The notes under the pieces: generated by a model
What the model saw: the letters and a program-made list of their open reading frames with translations, nothing else
Told to the model about the DNA's origin: nothing
The model's database searches: none
From: Psilocybe azurescens
Taxonomy: Eukaryota; Basidiomycota; Agaricomycetes; Agaricales; Agrocybaceae
Direction: 5' to 3'
NCBI GenBank assembly: GCA_023853785.1
Contig: JAJIRX010000516.1
Location: forward strand, 1 to 51,219
DNA: 51,219 nucleotides
Position numbers and translations under genes: made by a program
Shown here: positions 11,035-20,794 of the stretch, one piece after another
How positions within the stretch are numbered: position 1 is the stretch's first letter
How the letters are laid out: each line of letters starts with the position of its first letter

Positions 11035-11050
11035 ATTTACTGATGCATAC

Positions 11051-11460
11051 CAGATCATTATGGTCATTCCGCCTGGCATCCAAATGGGAAGCCTAAGCGG
11101 AAAGAAAAGGATCGGCATTTGGATACGTTGTATCTGCGGACACTGGCATATCCTTTACTGAAGGGCGAGTTCCCAGAGCCGATTGATACACTTGCGGCCT
11201 CTCACCATTCCATCGAAATTGCGCAGAGGTTATTGCATTTCCATATATACATAGCTTTGCTCGGGACTTTCTGGACAACGGCACGAACGGACAAACAATT
11301 GTCATTGGGTCTCTAACGGTGACAGTGGACGAACAGCTGGTACCGTTATGTTCGTATTGCTGCCATCGTGCTGAGGATGCATGTAACGCTATGTCGGGCT
11401 GCGCATCGTAGACCGCGCACCCGCAGAACCCGAGATCTATCAATCTGTTGAAACGGTAGT
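11051..11460 (+). pseudogene. Deaminase-like gene copy 1, 3' part (broken)
   Basis: Continues the copy 1 relic after the insertion, matching 16655-17066 of copy 2 (shared CAGATCATTATGG, TTTACTGAAGGGCGAGTTCC). A 2-base gap falls exactly at the segment that codes for the proposed zinc-site CAE motif in copy 2, and the second cysteine motif is altered. A stop truncates the end. It cannot encode the deaminase fold. Confidence 0.85.
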
Positions 11461-11868
11461 CTCAAACGTGTTACTCTGTATGAGAGTCCTATTAAACAGG
11501 AATGTTCTTATTGGCGTGCTACGTGGAAAAGATGGGGTCACAATGCCACGGATATACTCCTTGAATGAAATAGACTGGACTATGGTTTTCCAAAAGTCAT
11601 AGACTTGGAGTCAAATGATGTTCTATGTTTACACACCCTTTATTTTGATTCCTTGCCTGTACTTGGAAGTAACCATTTTATGAATTGCTTTGCTCAAGCA
11701 GCGGGTGTACACAGTGATATTCAGAATGTAATTCAAAGCAAGCACATTCTAAGAAGTACTACTACTATGACAAACTTGGCCATCCTGTTCAATAGTAAAA
11801 AGAAAACATAAGGATGTCGGTCTTGCACGCGCAATGTCTAACTGTCCTTTTTGCAACGTGAGGTGGTA

Positions 11869-12886
11869 TCAACTGAATAGGGCAAAGTGCATGATGGTAT
11901 CACGGAGATTCCACGGAAACGTAGGAAGCGTGGACGGGATTGACCCACCAAACTGAACTGGTATGGGTTGCCGAATGTGCGAGTCTGAAGCGGGGCCTCC
12001 GCAGTACAGCTTCTCAGGAACAGGCAGGACGCGAGCAATATTCTCCCAATGACATTCCAGATAGGTAATCCAATCCGCATGGGGTACGTTGATGTAGCCC
12101 TCAGACTCATCATCCAAGTCATCATCATAATCGGAGTGTCGTCCATGGGGAATAACAGATGACCTCTCGCGCTCCAAGATATCGGTCACATAAACACGAC
12201 CGAAGATATCTGGTTCGTCTTCGGCAAATATGAGCCAATCCGTAGTACTATTGCTTCTCCAGATCAGGAGTGCAGGTATGAATTTGACGTAAGGGGTCCG
12301 GTTTTTGTACAACACTGCAAATAATTGTGGGGAGTTGTTCTTGTATCCCAACCAGTTGACACCGAATCTTCGTCGGCGATTGTTTGTTCCGCAATATGTG
12401 AGTGGAATCCCCGGCCACAAGCATGCTATGACAAGTCGGGCAGGCCACTCGAGGATCCACACACGAAATTCCTCGGGAATTACAGGGTATTGTGCAAGAA
12501 GCGAGTCAATGTACACCTGCCTGTCGAAAAGATGAAGATTGTCCAGCGACCATGAGAGCGAGTTTTGAAAGTGAGGAGTGTTTATTATTTTATAGTATAG
12601 AGCGAGCAGGCGGCGTCGAGTAGGATGCAGCATGGCCAGTGGTAAAAGACTCTGCCAATCCTTGCAAACGCCATGGGATATAATGTAAGGCTTGAGTTCC
12701 AAAACGAGAACATATGAAGAAGTATTTCAACTGGGAGAGATTGGAGAGTAAGAGGAGTTTTGTGATGTCCTCAACCCTGGGTTGTTCGAGGAGTTTCTGT
12801 TCACCGAAAATCAAACGTTGTGTGAACAGCAGGGGCGCCGTACGAAAGGAATTGAATCCATTGTAGATGGAATAGAGTTGGCCCAT
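11869..12886 (-). CDS. F-box-like protein, copy 1 (two apparent frameshifts)
   Basis: The start ATG at 12886 opens MGQLYSIYNGFNSF, shared with copy 2. An F-box-like segment follows at about residues 45-80 (LQSLPVEIL...F in the paralogs), then a conserved body with PEEFRVWILEWPARL, an acidic loop rich in Asp (SDYDDDLDDESEG) and a C-terminal FPWNLRDTI motif. F-box proteins link substrates to SCF ubiquitin ligases; the substrate is unknown. The frame breaks twice, at an A4 run near 12753 and a T4 run near 12703, where copy 2 has five bases each. Restoring one base at each gives a full frame of about 340 residues. Either the gene is decaying or these are homopolymer miscalls. Confidence 0.7.
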
Positions 12887-13110
12887 GTAGTTTTGTTAGC
12901 CCTGAGTGCCTGAAAAAAGTACAAAGCTGTTAGGTATTGGTTAGTAGGTATCGTTTAGACGCCCTTGGTCATGAATTGGTCGTAAAACAGTGGTGGACGC
13001 GAGGCCAACACACTTGAATTTCTCCCCGGAGGGCCGTCAGCTTTAACATGACCATGTGATGACTTTATTTCATCACCTGACTAAAACATGTCGACGCGAC
13101 CGACAGAGAA

Positions 13111-13240
13111 AAAGACTAGACCAGACTAAACCGTCGTTGACGAGATTCGAACGTACAACTCATATTAGAATAATCCCACTTTGTCTCGACATATACCCTA
13201 ATTTAATGACGAAGCTTAACAAATGAATTCGTAAATGTCT
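13111..13240 (+). repeat. Block-edge repeat, copy b
   Basis: Uninterrupted copy of the repeat at 2979-3122. It contains CATATTAGAATAAT at 13163, which is the empty-site equivalent of the MITE insertion at 18778 in block copy 2. Confidence 0.8.
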
Positions 13241-13654
13241 CTTGGTGGCGCGGTGTGAAGCAACGTACGCAGATAACGAGATAGTTTATTTAAATGCAGT
13301 TTGATCGTGCGATGGTTGTCCGACGTGACTTGCTTCGTTACCTGCCTGTCGACGTGCCGACGCGCGGCGAGGCGCCTCAACGCTCATTGCTATCTCTTTG
13401 AAGAAAGGTAAAATCTCAATGTCGCCTTCTGTATAATTCATAACGAAGAGACAAGGCAAATAAATTTGACCCCGGATCAATTTTGGGATAGTAAGCACAT
13501 GTTCAATAGTTTTGGGACTCAGTCGTAGCATCGATTTCACGCACGCCACACATGACAAAAGATGTCATAAGGTTTGAGCATCGAAATGGGATATATACAT
13601 ATTGGAGCATTGCGTCCATATCTTACAAAATGGGAATTATATTATTAAGCGTGC
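13241..13654. other. Intergenic sequence shared with 19029-19440
   Basis: This separates the F-box and dehydrogenase genes in both blocks. A 90-codon minus-strand frame is open here (13286-13558), but the second copy has a 1-base and a 2-base deletion inside it and no known motif appears. I treat it as non-coding. Confidence 0.5.
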
Positions 13655-14432
13655 TCAGATTCCAACACCTCCAGTAACTTCCAAAGTGTGTCCGGAGACA
13701 TATGAAGCCAATGGAGAGGCCAAGCTGGATACGTTATATGAATCAGACAAGATAAAAAGAGGATGAAGGGGAAAAGCATACAAAAGCATAGAGCCAGCAG
13801 CATCTTCTGGGGTTCCACCGCGTCTTAGGGGTATACCGGGAAAAGCTTCTTCAGACTGGGCAGTAGCAGCCGGGGGCGTGCGCCTGGAACGCCCAGCGCA
13901 ACCTTCTTTCCGTCAATCTCAATCGTAACGCCAGCCTCTTTAGGTGCTGTCAACCTGATTTGCGTCAAGCAGATGCATCAGTAACGGTAAAGGTCACATG
14001 TAGAGACAATAAATGGCATTATAGATTCAGAAGCTCGAACGCACCGTGTGTGGATCAAGCCGAAGGCGATGGTGTTTGCACGAACACCGAAGGGGCCCCA
14101 CTCTTTCGCGATGGTTTTCGTCAGACCGATGACCGCGGCTTTGGCAGCGGCGTAGTTAGCCTGGCCGACGTTGCCATGAAGGCCTGATGTTGACGAGACG
14201 TTAATAATTGAACGGTTCTCACGAAGCTCGGGCTATGGTCGGCCATATGAGAAGGAATTTGGGAACGTGGACACTGGAATATACCTTGAGACGGAAGTAT
14301 GGGGCGGCTTGACGAATAAGTCTGAATGGCGCGCGAACATGGATCTTCATAATGATATCGAATGTTTCGTCGGGAGTGGTGTGCAGCATCTTGTCGAATG
14401 TGAACCCAGCGTTGTTGATAACATGAGAGTTG
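13655..14432 (-). pseudogene. Short-chain dehydrogenase copy 1, 5'-truncated
   Basis: Matches exons 5-8 of the complete copy at 19441-20794, including NNAG, the catalytic YAAAK segment and the C-terminal GHTLEVTGGVGI, with the same intron positions. The homology ends near 14432, so the cofactor-binding N-terminus and the first four exons are missing. It shares the short G5/C5 run (13872-13876) that also breaks the frame in copy 2. Without the TGxxxGIG motif it should not be a working enzyme. Confidence 0.85.
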
Positions 14433-15848
14433 GGTAAGGATACGAGATGAAGCTTCCACCGTCTCGTCAGATATGAATTCATATTTGGGTGTATAATTAG
14501 CAAGCATCCCAATGAGACAACTATGAGCCCATCTTGAAAGATGGTGCGCGTTCAATACCAACAAAAAATATTTAGTACTTGGATATTTGGCAGAAGTGAA
14601 AGATCACTGACATTGCTGTATTGAACTCACCGAGCATGATAGGTTGACTGCATTTGAAGATGTTCAATCAGTAGGATAATGGACGTGTTAAAGAGAACCT
14701 TGAGAAACCTTGAAAGGACCCTGTTCAGAGCTGCCCTAAATTCACGTCACGTGGAAGATCGGCGCGTCAAAAATAGTGCTCGCATCTCGCTTTCCCCAAA
14801 ATGGGCCGTAGCCTTAATGGCAAAAGAGGTCTGGTTCGTCTATATGGAATATCTGCTAATATATTGTGTGGCATTGCCCCTCGGTAAAGTGTGCAAGTAA
14901 TACTCTACGCTATCAACGTGTAACAGAACCTTCCAACTTTCACTAGGAGACGTCTCATGCCCTCTGAGGCGGTATCAGTGGTATCTGTACAGCCATGTTC
15001 ACTGCACGCTTCTGATTCTGTGGTACATCTTATCCAGGCTTTGTGCAAGTGTCATGACACATCAATCATAGAACCGGCCCCAGAACATGCTGTACATGTG
15101 TAGATCGTCGAGCTGCCTTTTTCAGGAGTCTTTACATATCAATCAGCACACACCAGATATTAGCGAGTATGCCCAGGCTTCCGTGAGATCATGCTGGAAG
15201 CAAAATACAAAGGGTTTGCGATATGCTTTATTTATAGTTTGCAAAAACGTGTTGTGTGTAAAATGAGGCTGTCTGTGGGTGCCCCCGTGAGAGCACGAAG
15301 TATTTTTCGTCTTTCCAATGACTGTAGATCATGCACAAGTCTCGCTAATCTTACAATAGTGCTTGGAACCGTCAGCAGAGATGAGGCAGCCATCTTGCTA
15401 TGTCTTAATTCTTCGTGGGCGCCTAACTCATTTGGCCGTTATCAACCCAGTTTACCGACAGGCGTCGCCCACAAACGCAGGATTTCTCGTGAGCTGTCAA
15501 ATTTACTCGTTCCCGATAATCAATGTGTGTTAATTCCTGCTTCGACGTTATCGATCACTCTATCTATCTCCACTTTATTAAGACATTGAATGTTTTAGGG
15601 CAAAGACGGGGTCTTTGTGTAGAACCTAGACCTTTAATGCTTCGTGGCTACCGCGAAAAATTTGATTCTTTCCTTCTCCGCTGATGAGTATTTTTTTTTT
15701 AGGATAAGCATCTCTTTTTCCATACGGAACGTGCACTTACAGCGTTACGATCCAGTTTATAGCACGGAAAACACGATGCAGATTTTCTAATCTATTTAAT
15801 ATCCTGACCATTGAGTATTTATTTACCACCTTCTCGTCGATTCTGAGT
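14433..15848. other. Intergenic DNA between the two blocks
   Basis: About 1.4 kb with no recognised gene. Open frames are short and match no motif (for example 15191-15589 on the plus strand). A T9 run is at about 15690. It does not match sequence upstream of copy 1. Confidence 0.5.
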
Positions 15849-16272
15849 ATGTCTGACATTAAGCTTTCAACCTCTATCAGCGACTTATTCTCTCATATCA
15901 ATTTGGACGACGAGGACATGAAAGCCGACAAACTCCCCTCATAACGTCAATCACGAAACGAAGGCCCCAAAACTCGGAACAGCAACTCGGGACGAAAAGT
16001 CGAGGGGGAAACAAGAAGAGGACCCTGTTTCTGATCCTGGACGTGAGTTTTATAGCCTCACGGTCGTATTGCTGAATTTCGTCTGACATTGCCAAAGCTA
16101 AATCTACGCCAGAGCATGATTTTGAGGCCTTTCTCTATCACATAGAAGCGATTTCGTCAATCCTGGATAAGCCTCTGGTAGATTCAGTGAATTATCCTCC
16201 ACGTCAGTCCTTTATTGTGTATATATTTGCGTTCAAGAGAACTGATTCCAAATATAACCATCAGTCACCATC

Positions 16273-17106
16273 ATGTATTCCGACTCTGATCCTCAGGCGT
16301 CAATCGAAGAGCATTATTTGGATTCTGTCAGAAAATATTGGATAGATAAGGGCTTGATCCCACCCGCTCTTATTAGACGGGTTCCACAGAACGAAGATCC
16401 AAAAGAGCCCAAGAAAAATAATGCAGAACAGCGCAAAGATCCAAAGCGGCCTAGGACGAATCATCCCTTCTACGAGAGGATAATGGGAAGCGTAGCCTAC
16501 AGCCTCCAACATCCGAAGGCGACCGCCCCCGGGAATCGACGCGACCCTCACTACGCCTTGGGACGTTTCATTGATGCCCACATTGCTAGCCGCCGGGGAA
16601 TGTCCCACAAAGTGCCCTTCAAAGCTTTCTGTATCGTTGACACGGAAGTCGGCCACATTCCAGATCATTATGGGCATAGTGCCTGGCCTGCAAAAGCAAC
16701 GCCTCCGCGAGAGAAAGACGATATTTACCTTGATACTATGTATCGGAGGGCTCTGGTATATCCTTCACTGAAGGGCGAAGTCCCTGAACCGCCTGAATTA
16801 CTTCCGGAATCCTACCACTCCATCGAACATTGCGCAGAAAACATTGCATTTCCCTATATACTCAACTTTGCGCGGGACTTTCTGGACAATGGCACGAATG
16901 GGCGGAAGATTGTCATTGGCGCTCTAACGATGTCGGTGGCCAAGAAATCGATTCCTTTCTGTACATTTTGCCAGGAACGTGCTGAGAATGAATGTAATGC
17001 TCTGTTGGGCCTGCGCATCATGGACCGTGCATTTGATCCTCCCCAGATTTATCAATCTCGTGCAACGGTGAGTCTCATACGAATTACTGAAGTATTGTCC
17101 TATTAA
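16273..17106 (+). CDS. Putative cytidine-deaminase-fold protein
   Basis: An open frame of 277 residues. Visible pattern: HSIEHCAENIAF with C187-A-E189, then KSIPFCTFCQERAEN with C230 and C233. This matches the CAE ... PCxxC zinc and proton-shuttle layout of cytidine deaminases, here separated by 43 residues, followed by a GLRIMD strand-like segment. The N-terminal 60 residues are charged and Lys/Pro-rich. No substrate can be named. A donor-like GTGAGT at 17067 suggests the real protein may splice onward, and short upstream exons from the ATG at 15849 (MSDIKLSTSISDLFSHINLD) are possible. It is duplicated with its F-box and dehydrogenase neighbours; copy 1 is dead. The family is inferred from motifs only. 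Confidence 0.55.
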   Translation: MYSDSDPQASIEEHYLDSVRKYWIDKGLIPPALIRRVPQNEDPKEPKKNNAEQRKDPKRPRTNHPFYERIMGSVAYSLQHPKATAPGNRRDPHYALGRFIDAHIASRRGMSHKVPFKAFCIVDTEVGHIPDHYGHSAWPAKATPPREKDDIYLDTMYRRALVYPSLKGEVPEPPELLPESYHSIEHCAENIAFPYILNFARDFLDNGTNGRKIVIGALTMSVAKKSIPFCTFCQERAENECNALLGLRIMDRAFDPPQIYQSRATVSLIRITEVLSY

Positions 17107-17463
17107 TAAAGGTGCTCTTATTTTATCAGAGTGATATGTGGAACTAGTAAACAGGACATTTCTGGCTATCGTAAATCATGCATTTGAAGTAATGATGTAC
17201 TATGTTTACACGCCCTTTATTTCAATTCATTGCCTGTACTTAAAAGCAATCATTTCATGCTTTGACTTTGCTCAAGCTACAGGCACATGCAATGATATAC
17301 AATAAGCAATGGCAAACAGGAGAATCAATTAAAAGCGAGCACATTCTAGTAGTACTAGTACTATGACCAACTTGGCTATTCTGTTCAATACAAAAAGAGC
17401 ATCATAGGATGTCGATCTGGTATGCGCAATTTCAAACTGTCTTTTGAAAAACGCAAGGTGATA

Positions 17464-18482
17464 TCAATTGAATAGGGCAAGGTGGGAGATAGTATCACGA
17501 AGATTCCATGGAAACGTAGGAAGCATAGTCGGGAGCGCGCCACCAAATTCTATCGGTACTGGGTGTTGAATGGGCCAATCTTCAACGGGACATCCATCGT
17601 ACAGCTTCTCCGGAACAAGCAGGGCGGGGACAATATTCTCCCATTGATATTCCAGATAGCTGACCCAATCCGCGTGAGGTACGTTGATGTAGCCATCGGA
17701 CTCATCGTCCGAGTCATCATCAGAATCGGGGTATCTTCCGTGGGCAATGTTAGATGCCTCCTCGCCTTCCATGACATTGGTGACATAAACACGACCAAAA
17801 ATATCTGGCTCGTCTTCGGCAAATACTAGCCAATCCGTGGTGCAACTTTCTCTCCAAATCAAAAGTGCAGGAATAAATTTGACTTGAGGGGTCTGGTTTT
17901 TGTACAACACCGCAAAGAGTTGGGGGACTCGTTATTATATCCCAACCAGTTGACACCAAATCTTCGCCGGCAATTGTTTGCTCCACCATTCCTGAACTGA
18001 ATCCCAGGCCATGTGCATGCTATGACAAGTCGGGCGGGCCATTCGAGGATCCACATACGAAATTCCTCTGGAATCACGGGGTATTGGGCAAGTAACGAGT
18101 CGATGTACGCCTGCCTGTGGAACGGATGAAGATTGTCCAAGGACCATGTGAGCGAGTTTTCAAAATGGGGAGTGTGTATAATCTTATGGTATAGAGCAAG
18201 CAAACGGCTTCGGATTGGATGCAGCTCAGCTATTGGTAGAAGATGCTGCCATTCTTTACAAACGCCATGGGAGATAATGTAGGGCTTGAGTTCCAAAAAT
18301 GAGAACATATAAAGAAGTATTTCGACTGGCAGAGATTGGAGAGTAGTAGGAGTTTTTGTGGTGTCGTGGCTCTGGGGTTGTTCGAGGAGTTTCTGTTCAC
18401 CAAAAATCAAACGTTGTGTGAACAGCAGAGTCGCCGTACGGAAGGAATTAAATCCATTATAGATGGAGTAGAGTTGGCCCAT
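17464..18482 (-). CDS. F-box-like protein, copy 2 (one apparent frameshift)
   Basis: The ATG at 18482 opens MGQLYSIYNGFNSF. The F-box-like segment at about residues 47-82 reads LQSLPVEILLYMFSFLELKP then SHGVCKEWQHLLP. The body has PEEFRMWILEWPARL, RRRFGVNWLGY, an acidic patch (YPDSDDDSDDESDGY) and the end FPWNLRDTISHLALF. The likely role is substrate recognition for an SCF-type ubiquitin ligase. The frame breaks at a G5 run (17922-17926; C5 in coding sense); a sixth base restores SPQLFAVLYKN as in copy 1. Copy 3 has the identical break. The last two thirds are nearly identical to copy 3. Confidence 0.75.
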
Positions 18483-18706
18483 GTAGTTTTGTTAGCACTG
18501 GGTGTCAGAAACAAGGTATAAAGCTGTTAGGTATTGGTTAGGTATCGTTAGGCGCCCTTGGTCGTGAATTGGTCGTAAAACGTGGTGGAAGTGAGGCAAA
18601 ACCCACACTTGAATTTTCCCCAGGGACGGGCCGTCGGCTGCATTCAACATATCCATGTGATGACTTTGTTTCATCACCTGACTCAAACATCTCGACGCGA
18701 CTGAAT

Positions 18707-19028
18707 AATTTGGCAGTGAATAAGACTAAACCAGACTAAACAGTCGTTGATGAGGTTCGAATGTTCAATTCATATTACAGTTGAACCCCTCTTAACCCAT
18801 ACCTCTCGGTGGACGGCATGAGCTATGGGTTATTGGAGGTTATGGGTTTTGAGAGGTGAATTTTAGTGGGAAATGACGATTTGGTTCCCTCCAAAAGTAT
18901 GAGTTATGGGGGGACTATGGGCTATGAGAGGTATGGGTTAAGAGGGGTTCAACTGTAGAACGATATCGCTTTGTCTCGACATATACCCTAATTTAATGAT
19001 GAAGTTTAACAAAGGGACCCATGAATGT
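18707..19028 (+). repeat. Block-edge repeat, copy c, split by a MITE
   Basis: Same repeat as 2979-3122, with the 178-base MITE 18778-18955 inserted at a TA. The two intact copies elsewhere prove the insertion and its exact ends. Confidence 0.9.
18778..18955. mobile_element. 178-base Tc1/mariner-type MITE with 30-base perfect TIRs
   Basis: Begins CAGTTGAACCCCTCTTAACC and ends in the exact reverse complement; 30 of 30 bases match (18778-18807 with 18926-18955). It is flanked by TA on both sides. The paralogous sites at 3047 and 13163 lack the insert and have a single TA. The interior has several ATGGG/TATGAG repeats and no coding capacity. Confidence 0.95.
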
Positions 19029-19440
19029 CTCCTGGTGGCGCGGTGCGAAGCAACCTACGCAGATAACGAGATAGTTTATTTAAATGCAGTTTGATCGTGC
19101 GATGGTTGTCCGCGTGACTTGCTTCGTTACCTGCCTGTCGACGCGCCGACGCGCGGAGGCGCCTCAACGCTCATTGCTATCTCTTTGAAGAAAGGTAAAA
19201 TCTCAATGTCGCCTTCTGTATAATTCATAACGAAGAGACAAGGCAAATAAATTTGACCCCCGGATCAATTTTGGGATAGTAAGCAGACGTTCAATAGTTT
19301 TGGGACTCAGTCGTAGCATCGATTTCACGCACGCCACACATGACAAAAGATGTCATAAGGTTTGAGCATCGAAATGGGATATATACATATTGGAGCATTG
19401 CGTCCATATCTTACAAAATGGGAATTATTATTAAGCGTGC

Positions 19441-20794
19441 TCAGATTCCAACACCTCCAGTAACTTCCAAAGTGTGTCCGGAGACATATGAAGCCAATGG
19501 AGAGGCCAAGCTGGATACGTTATATGAATCAGACAAGATGAAAAGAGGATGAAGGGGGAAAGGCATACAAAAGCATCGAGCCAGCAGCATCTTCTGGGGT
19601 TCCACCGCGTCTTAGGGGTATACCGGGAAAAGCTTCTTCAGACTGGGCAGTAGCAGCCGGGGGCGTGCGCCTGGAACACCTAGCGCAACCTTCTTTCCGT
19701 CAATCTCAATCGTAACGCCAGCCTCTTTAGGTGCTGTCAACCTGATTTGCGTCAAGCAGATGCATCAGTAACGGTAAAGGTCACATGTAGAGACAATGAA
19801 CGGCATTGTAGGTTCAGAGGCTCGAACGCACCGGGTGTGGATCAAGCCGAAGGCGATGGTGTTTGCACGAACACCGAAGGGGCCCCACTCTTTCGCGATG
19901 GTTTTCGTCAGACCGATGACCGCGGCTTTGGCAGCGGCGTAGTTGGCCTGGCCGACGTTGCCATGAAGGCCTGATGTTGACGAGACGTTAATAATTGAAC
20001 GGTTCTCACGAAGCTCGGGCTATGGTCGGCCATATGAGAAGAAATTTGGGAACATGGACACTGGAATATACCTTGAGACGGAAGTATGGGGCGGCTTGAC
20101 GAATAAGTCTGAATGGCGCGCGAACATGGATCTTCATAATGATATCGAATGTTTCGTCGGGAGTGGTGTGCAGCATCTTGTCGAATGTGAACCCAGCGTT
20201 GTTGATAATATGGTTAATTTTACCCCATTTTCTAAGTGAATTATGGTCAAACAACATCCAGGTCCAGAGAGAAGTATCAACTCACTGTACAGTCGCGTCC
20301 ACAATTTTCTTTGGAAAGTCATCTGCGCCCACATCGCCAGCGACAGAGAGGACCTCGCCACCAGCAGCTTTGATTTCGCCCTCTACGGTTTCCAGACGCT
20401 TGGCGTCAATACTAATTATGAAAGTTTGTCAGATAAAGATCCCCACAGAAGCTTAAGATACGATGATACGCACTCGCTGATGACGACCCTGGCACCTTCT
20501 TTGGCGAAGAGGATTGCAGTTGAGCGGCCGATACCCTGTAGAAAGCGACGTTTAGTGCTATCAACTTACCTGTGAGTAAGAACAGAAGTTCACCTGACCA
20601 GCACCTGTAGAGAAGCAAATGGTTCAGTCAGCTAATACTTTTATGATATGACGCTATAGAGAGCTCTCCTAGCCCAGCACCGTGAACAGCATGTCATTCA
20701 ACGCACCTGTGATAATAGCAACCTCTCCAACAAGTAGCCCGCGCCCACTTGAATTGGTTACGTGGCCTGACACTTGGGCGAGACGGCTCGACAT
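19441..20794 (-). CDS. Short-chain dehydrogenase/reductase (FabG-like), 8 exons
   Basis: Exons on the minus strand: 20794-20707, 20604-20594, 20535-20474, 20411-20286, 20231-20072, 20019-19832, 19741-19569 and 19510-19441. Exon 2 is only 11 bases and completes the NAD(P) motif TGAGQGIG. Further marks are NNAG, NVSSTSG (catalytic Ser region), NYAAAK (catalytic Tyr/Lys) and the C-terminal SGHTLEVTGGVGI. The length is about 292 residues, typical for the family, which reduces keto groups or oxidises alcohols; 3-oxoacyl carrier reductases are close relatives, but the substrate is unknown. I chose the ATG at 20794 because it gives a usual leader; an upstream in-frame region exists. One base is missing in exon 7 at the G5 run 19659-19663 (C5 in coding sense); six would keep the frame. 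Confidence 0.88.

Larger units (their letters stand above)
3417..11045. mobile_element. TIR element inserted in the deaminase pseudogene; host of the Copia element
   Basis: The ends are inverted: CATCAGTAAAT at 3417-3427 and ATTTACTGATG at 11035-11045, with looser matching further in. The flanks are CATAT (3412-3416) and CATAC (11046-11050), an apparent 5-base target duplication with one transition. The uninterrupted paralog at 16640-16660 shows what the target looked like. Without the Copia insertion the element is about 2.1 kb. No transposase was recognised, so it is probably non-autonomous, and its superfamily is not assigned. Confidence 0.7.

Noticed and set aside
13286..13558. Minus-strand frame of 90 codons between F-box and dehydrogenase genes
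   Set aside because: The duplicate at 19070-19345 has 1-base and 2-base deletions inside it, and no motif is recognised.
18741..18765. GGTTCGAAT, similar to a tRNA B box, in the block-edge repeats
   Set aside because: The flanking bases do not form a T stem and no acceptor stem or A box is found, so neither a tRNA nor a clear tRNA-derived SINE is supported.
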